Source: Halobacteroidaceae bacterium
Lineage (GTDB): Bacteria > Bacillota > Halanaerobiia > B1SED10-174
Assembly (NCBI GenBank): GCA_003550445.1
Contig: PUKG01000212.1
Span: 1 to 28,440, forward strand
Direction: 5' to 3'
Length of the DNA: 28,440 bases
Both the position numbers and the translations under genes were made by a program. The notes beneath the pieces are model-generated. The model did no database searches. It was given only the letters and a program-made list of their open reading frames with translations, and was not told the origin of the DNA. This document shows positions 6,193 through 14,151 of the stretch, piece after piece (position 1 is the stretch's first letter; each line of letters begins with the position of its first letter).

Positions 6193-6511
6193 CAAGGTTT
6201 ATTCTATTTAGTTGGTCATAAAGAAGTCTGGCCAGTCCGTAATCATCGTTTTTTGAGGCCTTTCGGGCAACCTCTTCGTCCAGCATTCCTTCAAAAACCT
6301 CTTCACCCATTCCCCGGGGGATTAATCCCCCCTCCGGAACCGTTCCCCGCATTGCTTTAAACATGTAATATAAAAAGATGCTTTCAAATTCCTGGCAGGC
6401 TTCAAGAAGGGGGTCTTTATCTTCTCGCCCTGGATTTTTTTCCAAAGGCTGACTAGGATTATTCTTATCAATTTTCAGCTCTGGATACTGATTATTAAGA
6501 AATATTTCCAA
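6179..6511 (-). CDS. flgJ: Rod-binding protein, FlgJ N-terminal type
   Basis: The 110-aa protein corresponds to the rod-binding domain of FlgJ: LLEACQEFESIFLYYMFKAM followed by GGEEVFEGMLDEEVA-like residues (GMGEEVFEGMLDEEVARKAS) and GLARLLYDQL. It lacks the C-terminal muramidase domain of enterobacterial FlgJ, as is usual outside gammaproteobacteria, so another enzyme must open the wall. It caps the growing rod in the periplasm. The start is TTG at 6511 with GGGGGTGA six bases upstream, just after the flgI stop codon. It is the last gene of the cluster, and its stop codon is inside the terminator loop. Confidence 0.88.
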   Translation of the reverse strand: MEIFLNNQYPELKIDKNNPSQPLEKNPGREDKDPLLEACQEFESIFLYYMFKAMRGTVPEGGLIPRGMGEEVFEGMLDEEVARKASKNDDYGLARLLYDQLNRINLEPGD

Positions 6512-6524
6512 ACATCCTCACCCC

Positions 6525-7652
6525 CTACATAATCTCCAGGACGGCGTGGAGCGCTCCCGCCCTTTTCATGGCCTGCAAAATTGTAATTATATCGTCTGCT
6601 TCTGCACCAATGGCATTCAGGGCTTCTACAAGGTCAAGAATGGTCGGGCCGCTTTCCATTACCATCACCGATTCTTCATCAAAGGTTTCTTCAAAAGAAT
6701 CCGGTTGATCTCCAAAAAGAGAAGAAATATTTTCGTTTTCTTCCTCTGTATCAACCTCAAGTTCGGGATCCCGCCCAACCTGGACGGTTAATCCCCTGTG
6801 GGCAACTGCAACCGTTGAAATTCGAACGTTGTGCCCTATAACAACGGTTCCGGTTCTTTCGTTAATTACTACTCTGGTTGGCATTTCAATATCAACTTCC
6901 AGGGATTTGATTGTGGCCACAAAATCAACAACATCATCCGTTGCATATTGGGGAATAAGGACCTCTACCCTTCCCGGATCTATGGCCGAAGCAATATTAT
7001 CATCATTTTCTGAGGGTATGTGTTCATTGATGGTTGCGGCAATTCGAGAAGCATTGGCAAAAGATCCTCCCCTAATCTGGAGAGTCAGGCTTTCTTCCTC
7101 TCTCCAGTTAAAATCCACCTCTTCTTCCACCAGGGCCCCATTGGGGATATTCCCAACGTTTTCTGGGTCAGTTCGCCTGGAAAAGGAATCCCCCGCTCCA
7201 GAACCGGTAGATATCGGACCCTGGGCTACTGCATAAACCTTTTCATTTCCGGCCCTTAATGGGGTCATTAATAGCACCCCACTTTCCAATGAACGGGCAT
7301 CCCCAAGGGAGGAAACCGTTACGTCTATCTTATCCCCTGGATAGGTAAAGGGGGGAAGAGTAGCTGTGACCATAACCGCTGCAGCATTCCTTGCAGTTAC
7401 CCGTTCAGTAGGAACATCAACCCCAAAAGCCTTCAGCATATTTGCTATGGATTGCATTGTTCCCTGGGAACGGGTACTGTCTCCCGTTCCATCCAGACCA
7501 ACAACAAGGCCATATCCAATCAGGTGATTATCCCTTTCTCCTGAAAGATTAGCAATATCACCAATTCTTACCGTTGCCTCTTCCTCCTGTGCTGAAACTG
7601 AAAATCCGGCAAACAGGAGGAAGACTGTCATTACCAAAATTCCTGTTTTCAT
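6525..7652 (-). CDS. flgI: Flagellar P-ring protein FlgI
   Basis: The protein (375 aa, normal family length) has a signal peptide (residues 1 to about 21, ending VSA). It then shows the FlgI hallmarks VRIGDIANLSGERDNHLIGY, GLVVGLDGTGDS and VTATLPPF, and near the C terminus a segment like DLVEALNAIGA followed by DIITILQAMKRAGALHA. FlgI forms the ring around the rod in the peptidoglycan layer and needs FlgA. A P ring is absent from monoderm Firmicutes. An acidic insertion (EVDTEEENENISSLFGDQ and following) lies before the C-terminal segment. ATG at 7652 is preceded by GGGGGAAGG. Confidence 0.97.
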   Translation of the reverse strand: MKTGILVMTVFLLFAGFSVSAQEEEATVRIGDIANLSGERDNHLIGYGLVVGLDGTGDSTRSQGTMQSIANMLKAFGVDVPTERVTARNAAAVMVTATLPPFTYPGDKIDVTVSSLGDARSLESGVLLMTPLRAGNEKVYAVAQGPISTGSGAGDSFSRRTDPENVGNIPNGALVEEEVDFNWREEESLTLQIRGGSFANASRIAATINEHIPSENDDNIASAIDPGRVEVLIPQYATDDVVDFVATIKSLEVDIEMPTRVVINERTGTVVIGHNVRISTVAVAHRGLTVQVGRDPELEVDTEEENENISSLFGDQPDSFEETFDEESVMVMESGPTILDLVEALNAIGAEADDIITILQAMKRAGALHAVLEIM

Positions 7653-7669
7653 TTTTCCTTCCCCCCGTT

Positions 7670-8242
7670 TTAGAATATCCAATTTAGCAGCCATTCCAGA
7701 ATACTGCGCCGCTGTTTATCTGCAATAACACCTTTACCTGTGTAACTAATGTCCACATCCGCAAGTCTTGAAGATTCAATTGAATTATCTTTTTCAATAT
7801 CCTCCGGTCTAATCATTCCCGACAATGTAATTTCTTGATGTTCTCCATCCACGGTAATTCCTTTAGTTCCTTCTATCCGAAAATTCCCCGTGTCAAGGAC
7901 TTCAATTACTTCTACAGTAATTTCCCCAACAATGGAACCAGACCTTTGAGTTCTTCCCCCGGACTCTGAATAGTCACTGTAACTTGGGCTTAACCCGGCA
8001 AAAAGGTCAGATAGAAAAACCCCCGGGTTAACTTCAATTCCCAAACCCTGACCGGTATTGGTATCAGCTTCATGTGAAGCCTGGGTGTTTTCCCTGATTA
8101 CAACTGTTAAAAGGTCTCCCTCTCCCCTGGCAATTGGATCAGAAAAGAGGCTCTGGCTTCCTGATTGCCATAGAGAAGAACCCTGTAAGGGAACACTAAG
8201 AAATAATACTATTAAAACACAGAAAACTGTAACTCTGGACAT
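7670..8242 (-). CDS. flgH: Flagellar L-ring protein FlgH, without lipobox
   Basis: The 190-aa protein has the FlgH core: SLFSDPIARGEGDLLTVVI, then GSIVGEITVEVIEVLDTGNF, IEGTKGITVDGEHQEITLSG and the C-terminal IRPEDIEKDNSIESSRLADV with ISYTGKG. FlgH forms the ring in the outer membrane. In Proteobacteria it is a lipoprotein with a cysteine at the signal cleavage site. Here the signal peptide ends SVPLQGSSLW with no cysteine there; the only cysteine is early in the hydrophobic core. It is therefore probably cleaved by signal peptidase I and not lipidated. The protein ends in NWIF. AAGGGG lies eight bases before the ATG. Confidence 0.95.
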   Translation of the reverse strand: MSRVTVFCVLIVLFLSVPLQGSSLWQSGSQSLFSDPIARGEGDLLTVVIRENTQASHEADTNTGQGLGIEVNPGVFLSDLFAGLSPSYSDYSESGGRTQRSGSIVGEITVEVIEVLDTGNFRIEGTKGITVDGEHQEITLSGMIRPEDIEKDNSIESSRLADVDISYTGKGVIADKQRRSILEWLLNWIF

Positions 8243-8262
8243 TTTATCAACCCCTTTGGGAT

Positions 8263-9192
8263 TTAAATCTCGATTTCAATTTTTTTATCCCCGATTATTT
8301 TTCCCTGCATAACCTCTCCGCTGAAAAGGTTTCGGACTCGAATTTCATCTCCTTTTTTCCCGCTTTCCATAGCCTCCCCGGGAATAGAGATGGAAAAACC
8401 TGTTGAAATAATCTCAATTTTTATCTCAGCTCCCCTTTCTACAAGGGGAGTTTCTTCAATGTGGTGGGAACATAGGATACTTCCCTGGCTCAGGTTTCTC
8501 CTGGTCCGATACCCATCCATTTCATCTCCTGCAGGAATAAAGCCTCGGGGGAGTTTGCTTTCCGGCATTACCTTTATTTCCAAATTATCTTCTGTCAATT
8601 TTTGATTAATTCCCAGGTCAGTTGACACCAGATAAACAGGAATTTTCCTGTCTAGAAAAACCGGGATTCTGATTGTTTTCCAAAGTTCTCCTTTTGAAAA
8701 TAACGCTAGGGAAATAGTGTTATTCCCGGGGACCCTAAAGCTACTCCCCAATTCAAGGCTTAACTGCAAATCACCTCTGGGATAAGCAGTTTCAGAAACT
8801 CCTCTAGTAAAATCCACAATTACCCCGGGAATTTTTCCCTTTAATTTTTCCTTTATTTTTTCTTTTAACTCCCGCTCACCAATTATTTGAAGGTCAGTTT
8901 TTACGTTTATTCTGTCTGGAATTTCCCAACTATTGAAGTCGATATTTTCCCTTCGCAAAAGATATTCCAGATATTGGCGGGAAAATTGTTTTTCCTGTCC
9001 AAGCCCCGGGGATGGCCCCAGGTCGATTGCAGCGAGTTTTCCCTGGAGTTCTTCTTCATCTTCAAAATCAATTAAGCATGCAAAAGAAATACGGGATTCT
9101 GCAACTGTAATACTTTCTTCCAGGGAATACCCCGATAAAACAGGCTGAGAAAAAAGAATAACCAGTATGAGTATTACAGCAGCCCTTCTCAT
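8263..9192 (-). CDS. flgA: Flagellar P-ring assembly chaperone FlgA
   Basis: The protein (309 aa) has a signal peptide (residues 1 to about 20) and a C-terminal SAF/FlgA domain. The characteristic part is IPVYLVSTDLGINQKLTEDN, then PRGFIPAGDEMDGYRTRRNLSQGSIL, and the end GDEIRVRNLFSGEVMQGKII. FlgA works in the periplasm to help FlgI assemble. The N-terminal half (about 30-170) is less conserved. AAGGAG precedes the ATG. It sits directly between flgG and flgH, so rod and outer-ring genes form one block. Confidence 0.93.
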   Translation of the reverse strand: MRRAAVILILVILFSQPVLSGYSLEESITVAESRISFACLIDFEDEEELQGKLAAIDLGPSPGLGQEKQFSRQYLEYLLRRENIDFNSWEIPDRINVKTDLQIIGERELKEKIKEKLKGKIPGVIVDFTRGVSETAYPRGDLQLSLELGSSFRVPGNNTISLALFSKGELWKTIRIPVFLDRKIPVYLVSTDLGINQKLTEDNLEIKVMPESKLPRGFIPAGDEMDGYRTRRNLSQGSILCSHHIEETPLVERGAEIKIEIISTGFSISIPGEAMESGKKGDEIRVRNLFSGEVMQGKIIGDKKIEIEI

Positions 9193-9197
9193 TTTAA

Positions 9198-9986
9198 TTA
9201 TCTCCTTAATTGAGCTGCCAGTCGAAGAATCTCATCAGCAGCCTGGATACTCTTGGAATTTACTTCATAGGCCCTCTGGGCACTGATCATGTCAACCATT
9301 TCCTCAACCACTTTAACATTTGACATCTCCAGGTACCCCTGCCCAATTGTTCCAAGTCCATCCAGCCCTGGATAACTGATAATTGGATCTCCTGAGGCAA
9401 CTGAGGGTTCGTAAAGGTTCCGCCCGGTACTATGCAAACCGCTTGGATTGGTAAACCGGGCAAGCTCAATCTGGCCAATTTCTCGCATTTCTGTTCCCCC
9501 TGCTTCCTGGACCGCAACAATTCCGTCACCTGATATTGCTATGCTGGTGGTATCCTGCGGAACATAAATCTCGGGAATAAGGGGCAAACCATCCGAGGTT
9601 ACAACCCGACCATCTGCATCAATCTTAAAAGAGCCATCTCGGGTGTAGGCCACTGAACCATCAGGCCGTAAAACCTGGAAAAATCCATCCCCTTCAATAA
9701 CGAGATCAAGGGGGTTATCAGTACTCTGCATACTACCCTGGGTAAAGAGTTTTTGAGTTGCAGCAGGGCGAACTCCATGCCCGATTTCTATTCCCGTGGG
9801 AACTTCCGAACCCAGGGCAGTTGGTGTCCCTGCCTGACGGAGGGTTTGATACATTAAGTCCTGAAAATTCACCCTGCTTTTTTTAAAACCAGTGGTATTT
9901 ACATTAGCAAGGTTGTTGGAAATATTGTCAATGTGAAGCTGTTGGGCTTCCATACCAGAAGCCGCTGTCCATAATCCTCTTAACAT
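9198..9986 (-). CDS. flgG: Flagellar distal rod protein FlgG
   Basis: The 262-aa protein has the N-terminal rod motif (MLRGLWTAASGMEAQQLHID, NISNNLANVNTTGFKK), the central FlgE/F/G-like D1 region (NPLDLVIEGDGFFQV), and the C-terminal coiled-coil part (LEMSNVKVVEEMVDMISAQR, AYEVNSKSIQAADEIL). The C-terminal sequence with VKVVEEMVDMI is typical of FlgG. It forms the distal rod that passes through the P and L rings. AAGGAGG stands eight bases before the ATG. Confidence 0.97.
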   Translation of the reverse strand: MLRGLWTAASGMEAQQLHIDNISNNLANVNTTGFKKSRVNFQDLMYQTLRQAGTPTALGSEVPTGIEIGHGVRPAATQKLFTQGSMQSTDNPLDLVIEGDGFFQVLRPDGSVAYTRDGSFKIDADGRVVTSDGLPLIPEIYVPQDTTSIAISGDGIVAVQEAGGTEMREIGQIELARFTNPSGLHSTGRNLYEPSVASGDPIISYPGLDGLGTIGQGYLEMSNVKVVEEMVDMISAQRAYEVNSKSIQAADEILRLAAQLRR

Positions 9987-10010
9987 CGGGAAAGCCTCCT
10001 TTTTTGTTAG

Positions 10011-10062
10011 AGCCTGCTTCTATCAGTCCACAGGCTGGGCCTCCCTTAATGGGTCCGGCCCA
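10011..10062 (-). other. Tandem hairpins between flgF and flgG
   Basis: TGGGCC and GGCCCA (10062-10057 and 10041-10036) form a perfect 6-bp stem with an inner CCC/GGG. AGCCTG and CAGGCT (10036-10031 and 10016-10011) form a second 6-bp stem. Neither is followed by a T-tract, so they are not terminators. They end shortly before the flgG ribosome binding site and could stabilise or process the transcript. Confidence 0.45.
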
Positions 10063-10072
10063 AGGTTTTAAT

Positions 10073-10780
10073 TTACCTTGTACTTCCTACTTGATTTACG
10101 GCCTTTTCAAGAGTTTCGTCCTGTGCCTGAATCGCACTCTGCCCCGCCTCGAAAAGCCTTACAGCGCTGATCATCCTGGTCATCTCCCAAACTGCGTTAA
10201 CATTGGATTTTTCTATATATCCCTTGTGGACAAAACCCACGCCTTCTTGAGGGGCTCCAGCCTCTTCCGGGGCAGAGAATAAACCATTTCCTTCTTTTGA
10301 CATTTCCTGGGGATTCTCAAAACTGACTACAAGAAGTTGATTGGCATTAACATCTCCCTCAACAAAAATATGTTCTCCATTCTCGTCCAATACCCGAAAA
10401 CCCGACTGGTTTACCAAAAAACCCGCTTCATCAAGGGAAAATGCTCCATCGCGAGAATATCTTACTCCTTCGGGAGTCTCCAGGACAAAAAACCCATCTC
10501 CTTCAATGGCAAAATCCAGAGGATTTTCCGTGTACTGAAAGAATCCTTCCCGGAAATCCGTATAAGTATAACGGGCGCTAACTCCGGGGCCCAGGGGTCC
10601 CACCGGGTGGCTTTCCCCCTGTTCAAGACGATTCATGTACATGTTGGCAAAAGATTCGGTTAAAACCCGGTCTTTCTTAAAACCGGATGTTTCCATATTA
10701 GCAAGGTTATTGGCAGTTACATCCTGCATATCCTGAGCAGCAAGTAAACCGCTTGCCGATGCAAAAAGTCCTCTTATCAT
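10073..10780 (-). CDS. flgF: Flagellar basal-body rod protein FlgF (FlhO/FlhP-like)
   Basis: The 235-aa protein starts MIRGLFASASGLLAAQDMQD and has VTANNLANMETSGFKKDRVL, NPLDFAIEGDGFFVL, and the C-terminal GYIEKSNVNAVWEMTRMISA, all typical of FlgF/FlgG-type rod proteins. It is shorter than FlgG and stands before it, so FlgF is the best name; in Bacillus the equivalent pair is called FlhO/FlhP. GAGGAGGTGGG precedes the ATG. The 125 bases upstream, before the end of the 92-aa ORF, are AT-rich with no convincing promoter or terminator. Confidence 0.93.
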   Translation of the reverse strand: MIRGLFASASGLLAAQDMQDVTANNLANMETSGFKKDRVLTESFANMYMNRLEQGESHPVGPLGPGVSARYTYTDFREGFFQYTENPLDFAIEGDGFFVLETPEGVRYSRDGAFSLDEAGFLVNQSGFRVLDENGEHIFVEGDVNANQLLVVSFENPQEMSKEGNGLFSAPEEAGAPQEGVGFVHKGYIEKSNVNAVWEMTRMISAVRLFEAGQSAIQAQDETLEKAVNQVGSTR

Positions 10781-10905
10781 AAACCCACCTCCTCTCTTAA
10801 GGTTTTAATTCTTTTCTATAAACAATTTTAAAAATTAATACCTGGATTACAGTTGAATACATTTTCACCCGCGAAACAAAACAGAAACCTTTTTTTGTTA
10901 TCCAA

Positions 10906-11184
10906 TCATACCTCGGTGTCTAATATGCCGCCCCTGGGGTCTTCAGGATCATTTTGTGCTCTGTGTCGGTTTTTTTCAGGTTTTCCGGGGGAACTTTCGG
11001 ACAACCCTTTTCCCTCCGTTTTTTCCGTTTCCCCCACCCGAGACCTTTTTCTATCCTGTTCCCTGTTCATGCGAATCCAGAGAAACCCCTGGATGTTTTG
11101 AAATTCCGCGTGCTGAACCCCTTTAATTCTGTTAGCCTCAAGGGAAGCCTGAACTATATTCCAGTTATCAACCGGGTTACTCAT
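10906..11184 (-). CDS. Hypothetical protein in the flagellar cluster, 92 aa
   Basis: The frame starts at an ATG with a GGTGGTGAT ribosome binding site, 15 bases after the fapA stop codon. The N-terminal half is a plausible small folded domain (MSNPVDNWNIVQASLEANRI, VQHAEFQNIQGFLWIRMNRE). The C-terminal half is highly charged and low in complexity (Lys, Arg, Glu, Ser, Pro) and probably disordered. No signal peptide or membrane segment is seen. I do not recognise the family. Its place between fapA and flgF, in the same orientation and spacing, suggests a flagellar role or an assembly accessory, but this is inference only. Confidence 0.6.
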   Translation of the reverse strand: MSNPVDNWNIVQASLEANRIKGVQHAEFQNIQGFLWIRMNREQDRKRSRVGETEKTEGKGLSESSPGKPEKNRHRAQNDPEDPRGGILDTEV

Positions 11185-11199
11185 AACACATCACCACCC

Positions 11200-13023
11200 T
11201 TAAAGGGTTGTATAAGCTATCTCCTTTTTACTGCAAACCAACCTTGTCCTGCTCCGTTTATCCTTTACCCTGTGATTTGCCCCTGCAATTTGGATTGATA
11301 CTCCTGGATAGAGGGTTTTGTGGACTTTGATTTGTCCGTCTTCTGATGAGTAGATTTTTTCCTGGATTTCCTGGGTCTCTTTTTCCAGGTTTTCTTCCTG
11401 CCTTTTTAAATCTCCCCAGGTTTCCGCAAGTTTTTTCAATTGTTCTAACCTTTCTTCCCCGAGTAATCCTTTTTCTTTTTGTTTTTCCAAAAGGCGGATT
11501 GCCTTTTCTACCTTACTAAGATTATCGGATAAATCTCCTAAATTTTTTAATTTTTTATCCAATTCTTCCCGGATTTCCGGAGGTACCCCCACAGATACTT
11601 CCGTTTTTGTGGCCAAGGAAGATCCCAGGGTATTCACTTCAACCTCCTGTCCTGCTTGAATTTTCCCCCCAGCAATTAAACCTTTTCCCTTTACAACTAT
11701 TTTTCCCGAAGCAGAAATATTACTGTGGAGTATGGCATCACCAACAAGAACATCCCCACCTGCCCGAACCTCACCATTTTCAATAAACTTAACTTCCAGG
11801 TTTTCCTCACATTGGATTTTTCCCTTTTTCTTGCCCAAAAACCCTTTCCGAATTTTAACGTTCCCACCGCTTATTATTGTCCCGGCAGATACATTCCCGT
11901 TAACCTCTACATCACCAGTAGCTTCAACTTTAAAGCCTTCTGTTACATTTCCATCAACTATAACAGTACCAAGGAAATTTATATGTCCTGTTGATAAATC
12001 AACATTTCCCCTTACCTGATGAACCGGAAAAACACTAACCCGTCCTTTTTCCTTAATAACCTGGCCATCGATTCCTGCCAGAAGAGTTTTCCCTTCCTCA
12101 TCGGGCTCCACATTTTTCCCCAGGGGTAGTTTTGCTTCCCGGACATCTTTGGGGGGGATTTCCTCTCCTGTTACTTTTATCCCTGGTTTTCCTGGAACCG
12201 GAGGTTTAACCGAAACGAGGGGTTCTCCTTTTCTTACATTTTTAATAAGGTCCAGATTAAAATGGTCAATACTACCATCCTCGCGCAAACTTCCCTTTCT
12301 TCCTTCATCCTCACTTTTAAAGTGGTAATCCAGGGAACCATCTTCGCCGGGAATTGGTTCTGTTCCCCGGGCAATTAAAACACCATTTAAAGGGATCCTA
12401 CTTCCCGGAATACTCTCAAGTTTATCTTCTTTCAAACCAAAAACAATGCCAGCCTCTTTTAACTTATTTTCCAGTCCCTCCCTGGTAATATGCTTCCCAC
12501 CCAGGGGAGGAAAATAGTCTACATGGGCTTCAAGACCATCTTTGGAAATTTTTACTTCAACCTCTGCATCCTTATCAAGTTCGGGCTTTCTTCCTGCCAG
12601 AAAAACCTTTCCTTTTTTATTTTCCTGGATTAAGCCCTGAAGGTTCTCTTCCACCAGGTTCCAATCAATATCCTGAATTTTAAGTTTTTCCGCTTCTCTT
12701 TTTATATCATTCAAACTAACCGGTTTCCCTTCACCCCTGGGAGGAAAGATATTTAAAAAGACTCCTTCCTCTAAAAAAGAAACCTTAAAAGAACCGTTCA
12801 AATTAACCTCGGCATCGGAAGGCAGAACCTCTTTAATTCCAACATGAAAAACCTTGAGCCCTTTCATCCGCTCAATCATAGGGGTTTTTCCCGGTCGAAC
12901 CACCAGGTCCTGGGAATCAATTTTTGTTCCCAGAGTTTTTTGGAATTTATCCTTTGCTTCTTCCCGGGCTTTTTGTTCTCCACTACTTTTTATGGTTACC
13001 CATTTTTCAGTCACTTTTACCAC
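11200..13023 (-). CDS. fapA: FapA family protein (DUF342), flagellar assembly protein A
   Basis: The protein (607 aa) carries the DUF342/FapA domain. The conserved centre reads PVPGKPGIKVTGEEIPP, then LPLGKNVEPDEEGKTLLAGI and GQVIKEKGRVSVFPV. A repetitive right-handed beta-helix-like region follows, with GNVDLSTGHINFLGTVIVDG, VEATGDVEVNGNVSAGTI and ISGGNVKI repeats. After it comes a long charged coiled coil (about 480-565). The N-terminal 60 residues look like a small separate domain. FapA influences polar flagellar placement in some bacteria, and DUF342 proteins are found near flagellar genes in Firmicutes. It follows fliA by 9 bases. Confidence 0.88.
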   Translation of the reverse strand: MVKVTEKWVTIKSSGEQKAREEAKDKFQKTLGTKIDSQDLVVRPGKTPMIERMKGLKVFHVGIKEVLPSDAEVNLNGSFKVSFLEEGVFLNIFPPRGEGKPVSLNDIKREAEKLKIQDIDWNLVEENLQGLIQENKKGKVFLAGRKPELDKDAEVEVKISKDGLEAHVDYFPPLGGKHITREGLENKLKEAGIVFGLKEDKLESIPGSRIPLNGVLIARGTEPIPGEDGSLDYHFKSEDEGRKGSLREDGSIDHFNLDLIKNVRKGEPLVSVKPPVPGKPGIKVTGEEIPPKDVREAKLPLGKNVEPDEEGKTLLAGIDGQVIKEKGRVSVFPVHQVRGNVDLSTGHINFLGTVIVDGNVTEGFKVEATGDVEVNGNVSAGTIISGGNVKIRKGFLGKKKGKIQCEENLEVKFIENGEVRAGGDVLVGDAILHSNISASGKIVVKGKGLIAGGKIQAGQEVEVNTLGSSLATKTEVSVGVPPEIREELDKKLKNLGDLSDNLSKVEKAIRLLEKQKEKGLLGEERLEQLKKLAETWGDLKRQEENLEKETQEIQEKIYSSEDGQIKVHKTLYPGVSIQIAGANHRVKDKRSRTRLVCSKKEIAYTTL

Positions 13024-13032
13024 CTCTCAAAA

Positions 13033-13905
13033 TCAAAGGAAACTACTTTTTTCTCGCCCCAGCATACCTCGCAGACGAAGAATCGCCTTACTATGCAGTT
13101 GAGAAATCCTTGCAGCAGATAAATCCAGAACTTCTCCAATCTCCCTCAGTGTTAATCCTTCGTTATAATACAGGGCCACAACATATTTCTCTTTTTCCGG
13201 TAACCTGTCGATTGCCCTGCCAAGGACTTCCTTCATATCTTTATCCTGGATAATATTCAGGGGATCATCCTCTTTGGGCCCCGGAATTTCGAGGGTAGTC
13301 CTTTCTTCATCATTATCGTCTCCCCCAAGGCCATCCAGGGACATCACCTGGGGAATTGTTACCTGGTTTAATATTTTTTCAAGTTTTTCCAGGGAAATTC
13401 CCAGGTAAGCTGCTAATTCGTCATCAGTTGGAACCCTTTTATTCTCCTGTTCCAGTTTTGCCATTGCCTGGCTAACCATTTTTGCCTTGTCCCGAACCGA
13501 TCTGGGAACCCAATCCATAGCCCTGAGGGCATCATAGATTGCCCCTTTTATCCGGGCCACAGCATAAGTACTGAATTTGACACCCTGGTCGGGATTGAAA
13601 CCCTGAACTGCATCAATAAGGCCAATTGTTCCGTAGGAAATAAGGTCATCCAGTTCAACATATGAAGGTAAGTGGATCATTACTCTTCCGGCTACATATT
13701 TTACCAGATAGGAATAGTTTAAAATAAGTTCTCGCCGTGCTTTTTGATCCTTTTCTTTTCGGTATAGCTGCCAAACTTCTTGTAATTCTTCTTCGCTTTT
13801 CTGGGCCACCTGAGGCATTTCAGTTTTCCCCACTGGCTCACCCCCCCCTACTAAATCAACTAATTCTCTGCCAGTCTCAGGTTTTAAATTCCTTATGATT
13901 TTCAT
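13033..13905 (-). CDS. fliA: Flagellar sigma factor FliA (sigma-28, SigD)
   Basis: The protein is a sigma-28 family factor directing late flagellar genes. Region 2 shows YLVKYVAGRVMIHLPSYVEL, DDLISYGTIGLIDAVQGFNP and VKFSTYAVARIKGAIYDALR. Region 3 has DWVPRSVRDKA, and region 4 has LPEKEKYVVALYYNEGLTLR followed by EIGEVLDLSAARISQLHSKA. The start is uncertain. The ATG at 13905 gives 290 aa but has only a remote ribosome binding site, which precedes a three-codon mini-ORF. A GTG at 13833 (266 aa) lies four bases after GGGGGTGA, part of an 8-G run, and an ATG at 13818 gives 261 aa. The shorter forms fit the usual family length better. No flgM is adjacent. Confidence 0.96.
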   Translation of the reverse strand: MKIIRNLKPETGRELVDLVGGGEPVGKTEMPQVAQKSEEELQEVWQLYRKEKDQKARRELILNYSYLVKYVAGRVMIHLPSYVELDDLISYGTIGLIDAVQGFNPDQGVKFSTYAVARIKGAIYDALRAMDWVPRSVRDKAKMVSQAMAKLEQENKRVPTDDELAAYLGISLEKLEKILNQVTIPQVMSLDGLGGDDNDEERTTLEIPGPKEDDPLNIIQDKDMKEVLGRAIDRLPEKEKYVVALYYNEGLTLREIGEVLDLSAARISQLHSKAILRLRGMLGREKSSFL

Positions 13906-13953
13906 TTTACTTAGCCATATTAATCCTCGAACAAGTCAAAGTGCTTTCCTTTT

Positions 13954-14151
13954 TTACTTTCTCCCGGGGATAAAAGCTGGAATAAAAATTCCCAGAAGGG
14001 TAAAAAATGCCAGTAATTTAAGGGTTTTTTGCATTGCCGTAACAGGATTCAATCCCTGGTACATACCAATCATAAGAGAAATTAAACCTGTTGAAGGACC
14101 CAGGAGCAAAAGTCCGAGGCAGGCAATCTGCTTTTTATTCTCCTGGTCCAT
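13954..14151 (-). CDS. Small membrane protein between pilZ and fliA, 65 aa
   Basis: The ATG overlaps the stop codon of the PilZ gene as TAATG, with AGGTGAT upstream, a strong sign of coupled translation. The product has a short charged N terminus and two hydrophobic segments (about 9-30 and 43-62), so it is probably a two-pass membrane protein with both ends inside. I do not recognise the family. In comparable Firmicutes clusters this position holds flhG and chemotaxis genes. A function with the c-di-GMP receptor upstream is possible but unsupported. Confidence 0.7.
   Translation of the reverse strand: MDQENKKQIACLGLLLLGPSTGLISLMIGMYQGLNPVTAMQKTLKLLAFFTLLGIFIPAFIPGRK

Noticed and set aside
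6829..7236. Open frame of 135 codons on the plus strand opposite flgI
   Set aside because: It lies wholly antisense to a well-conserved gene and lacks a good ribosome binding site; the same applies to other plus-strand frames such as 22391-23029 and 26458-27066.
10781..10905. Promoter or terminator in the AT-rich gap before flgF
   Set aside because: TATAGA-like and TTCAAC-like boxes do not pair at proper spacing, and there is no stem with a T-tract.
13906..13960. Promoter before fliA (TTGACT followed by TAATAT)
   Set aside because: No -10 element at 16-18 bases from the TTGACT; the nearest lies only about 11 bases away.
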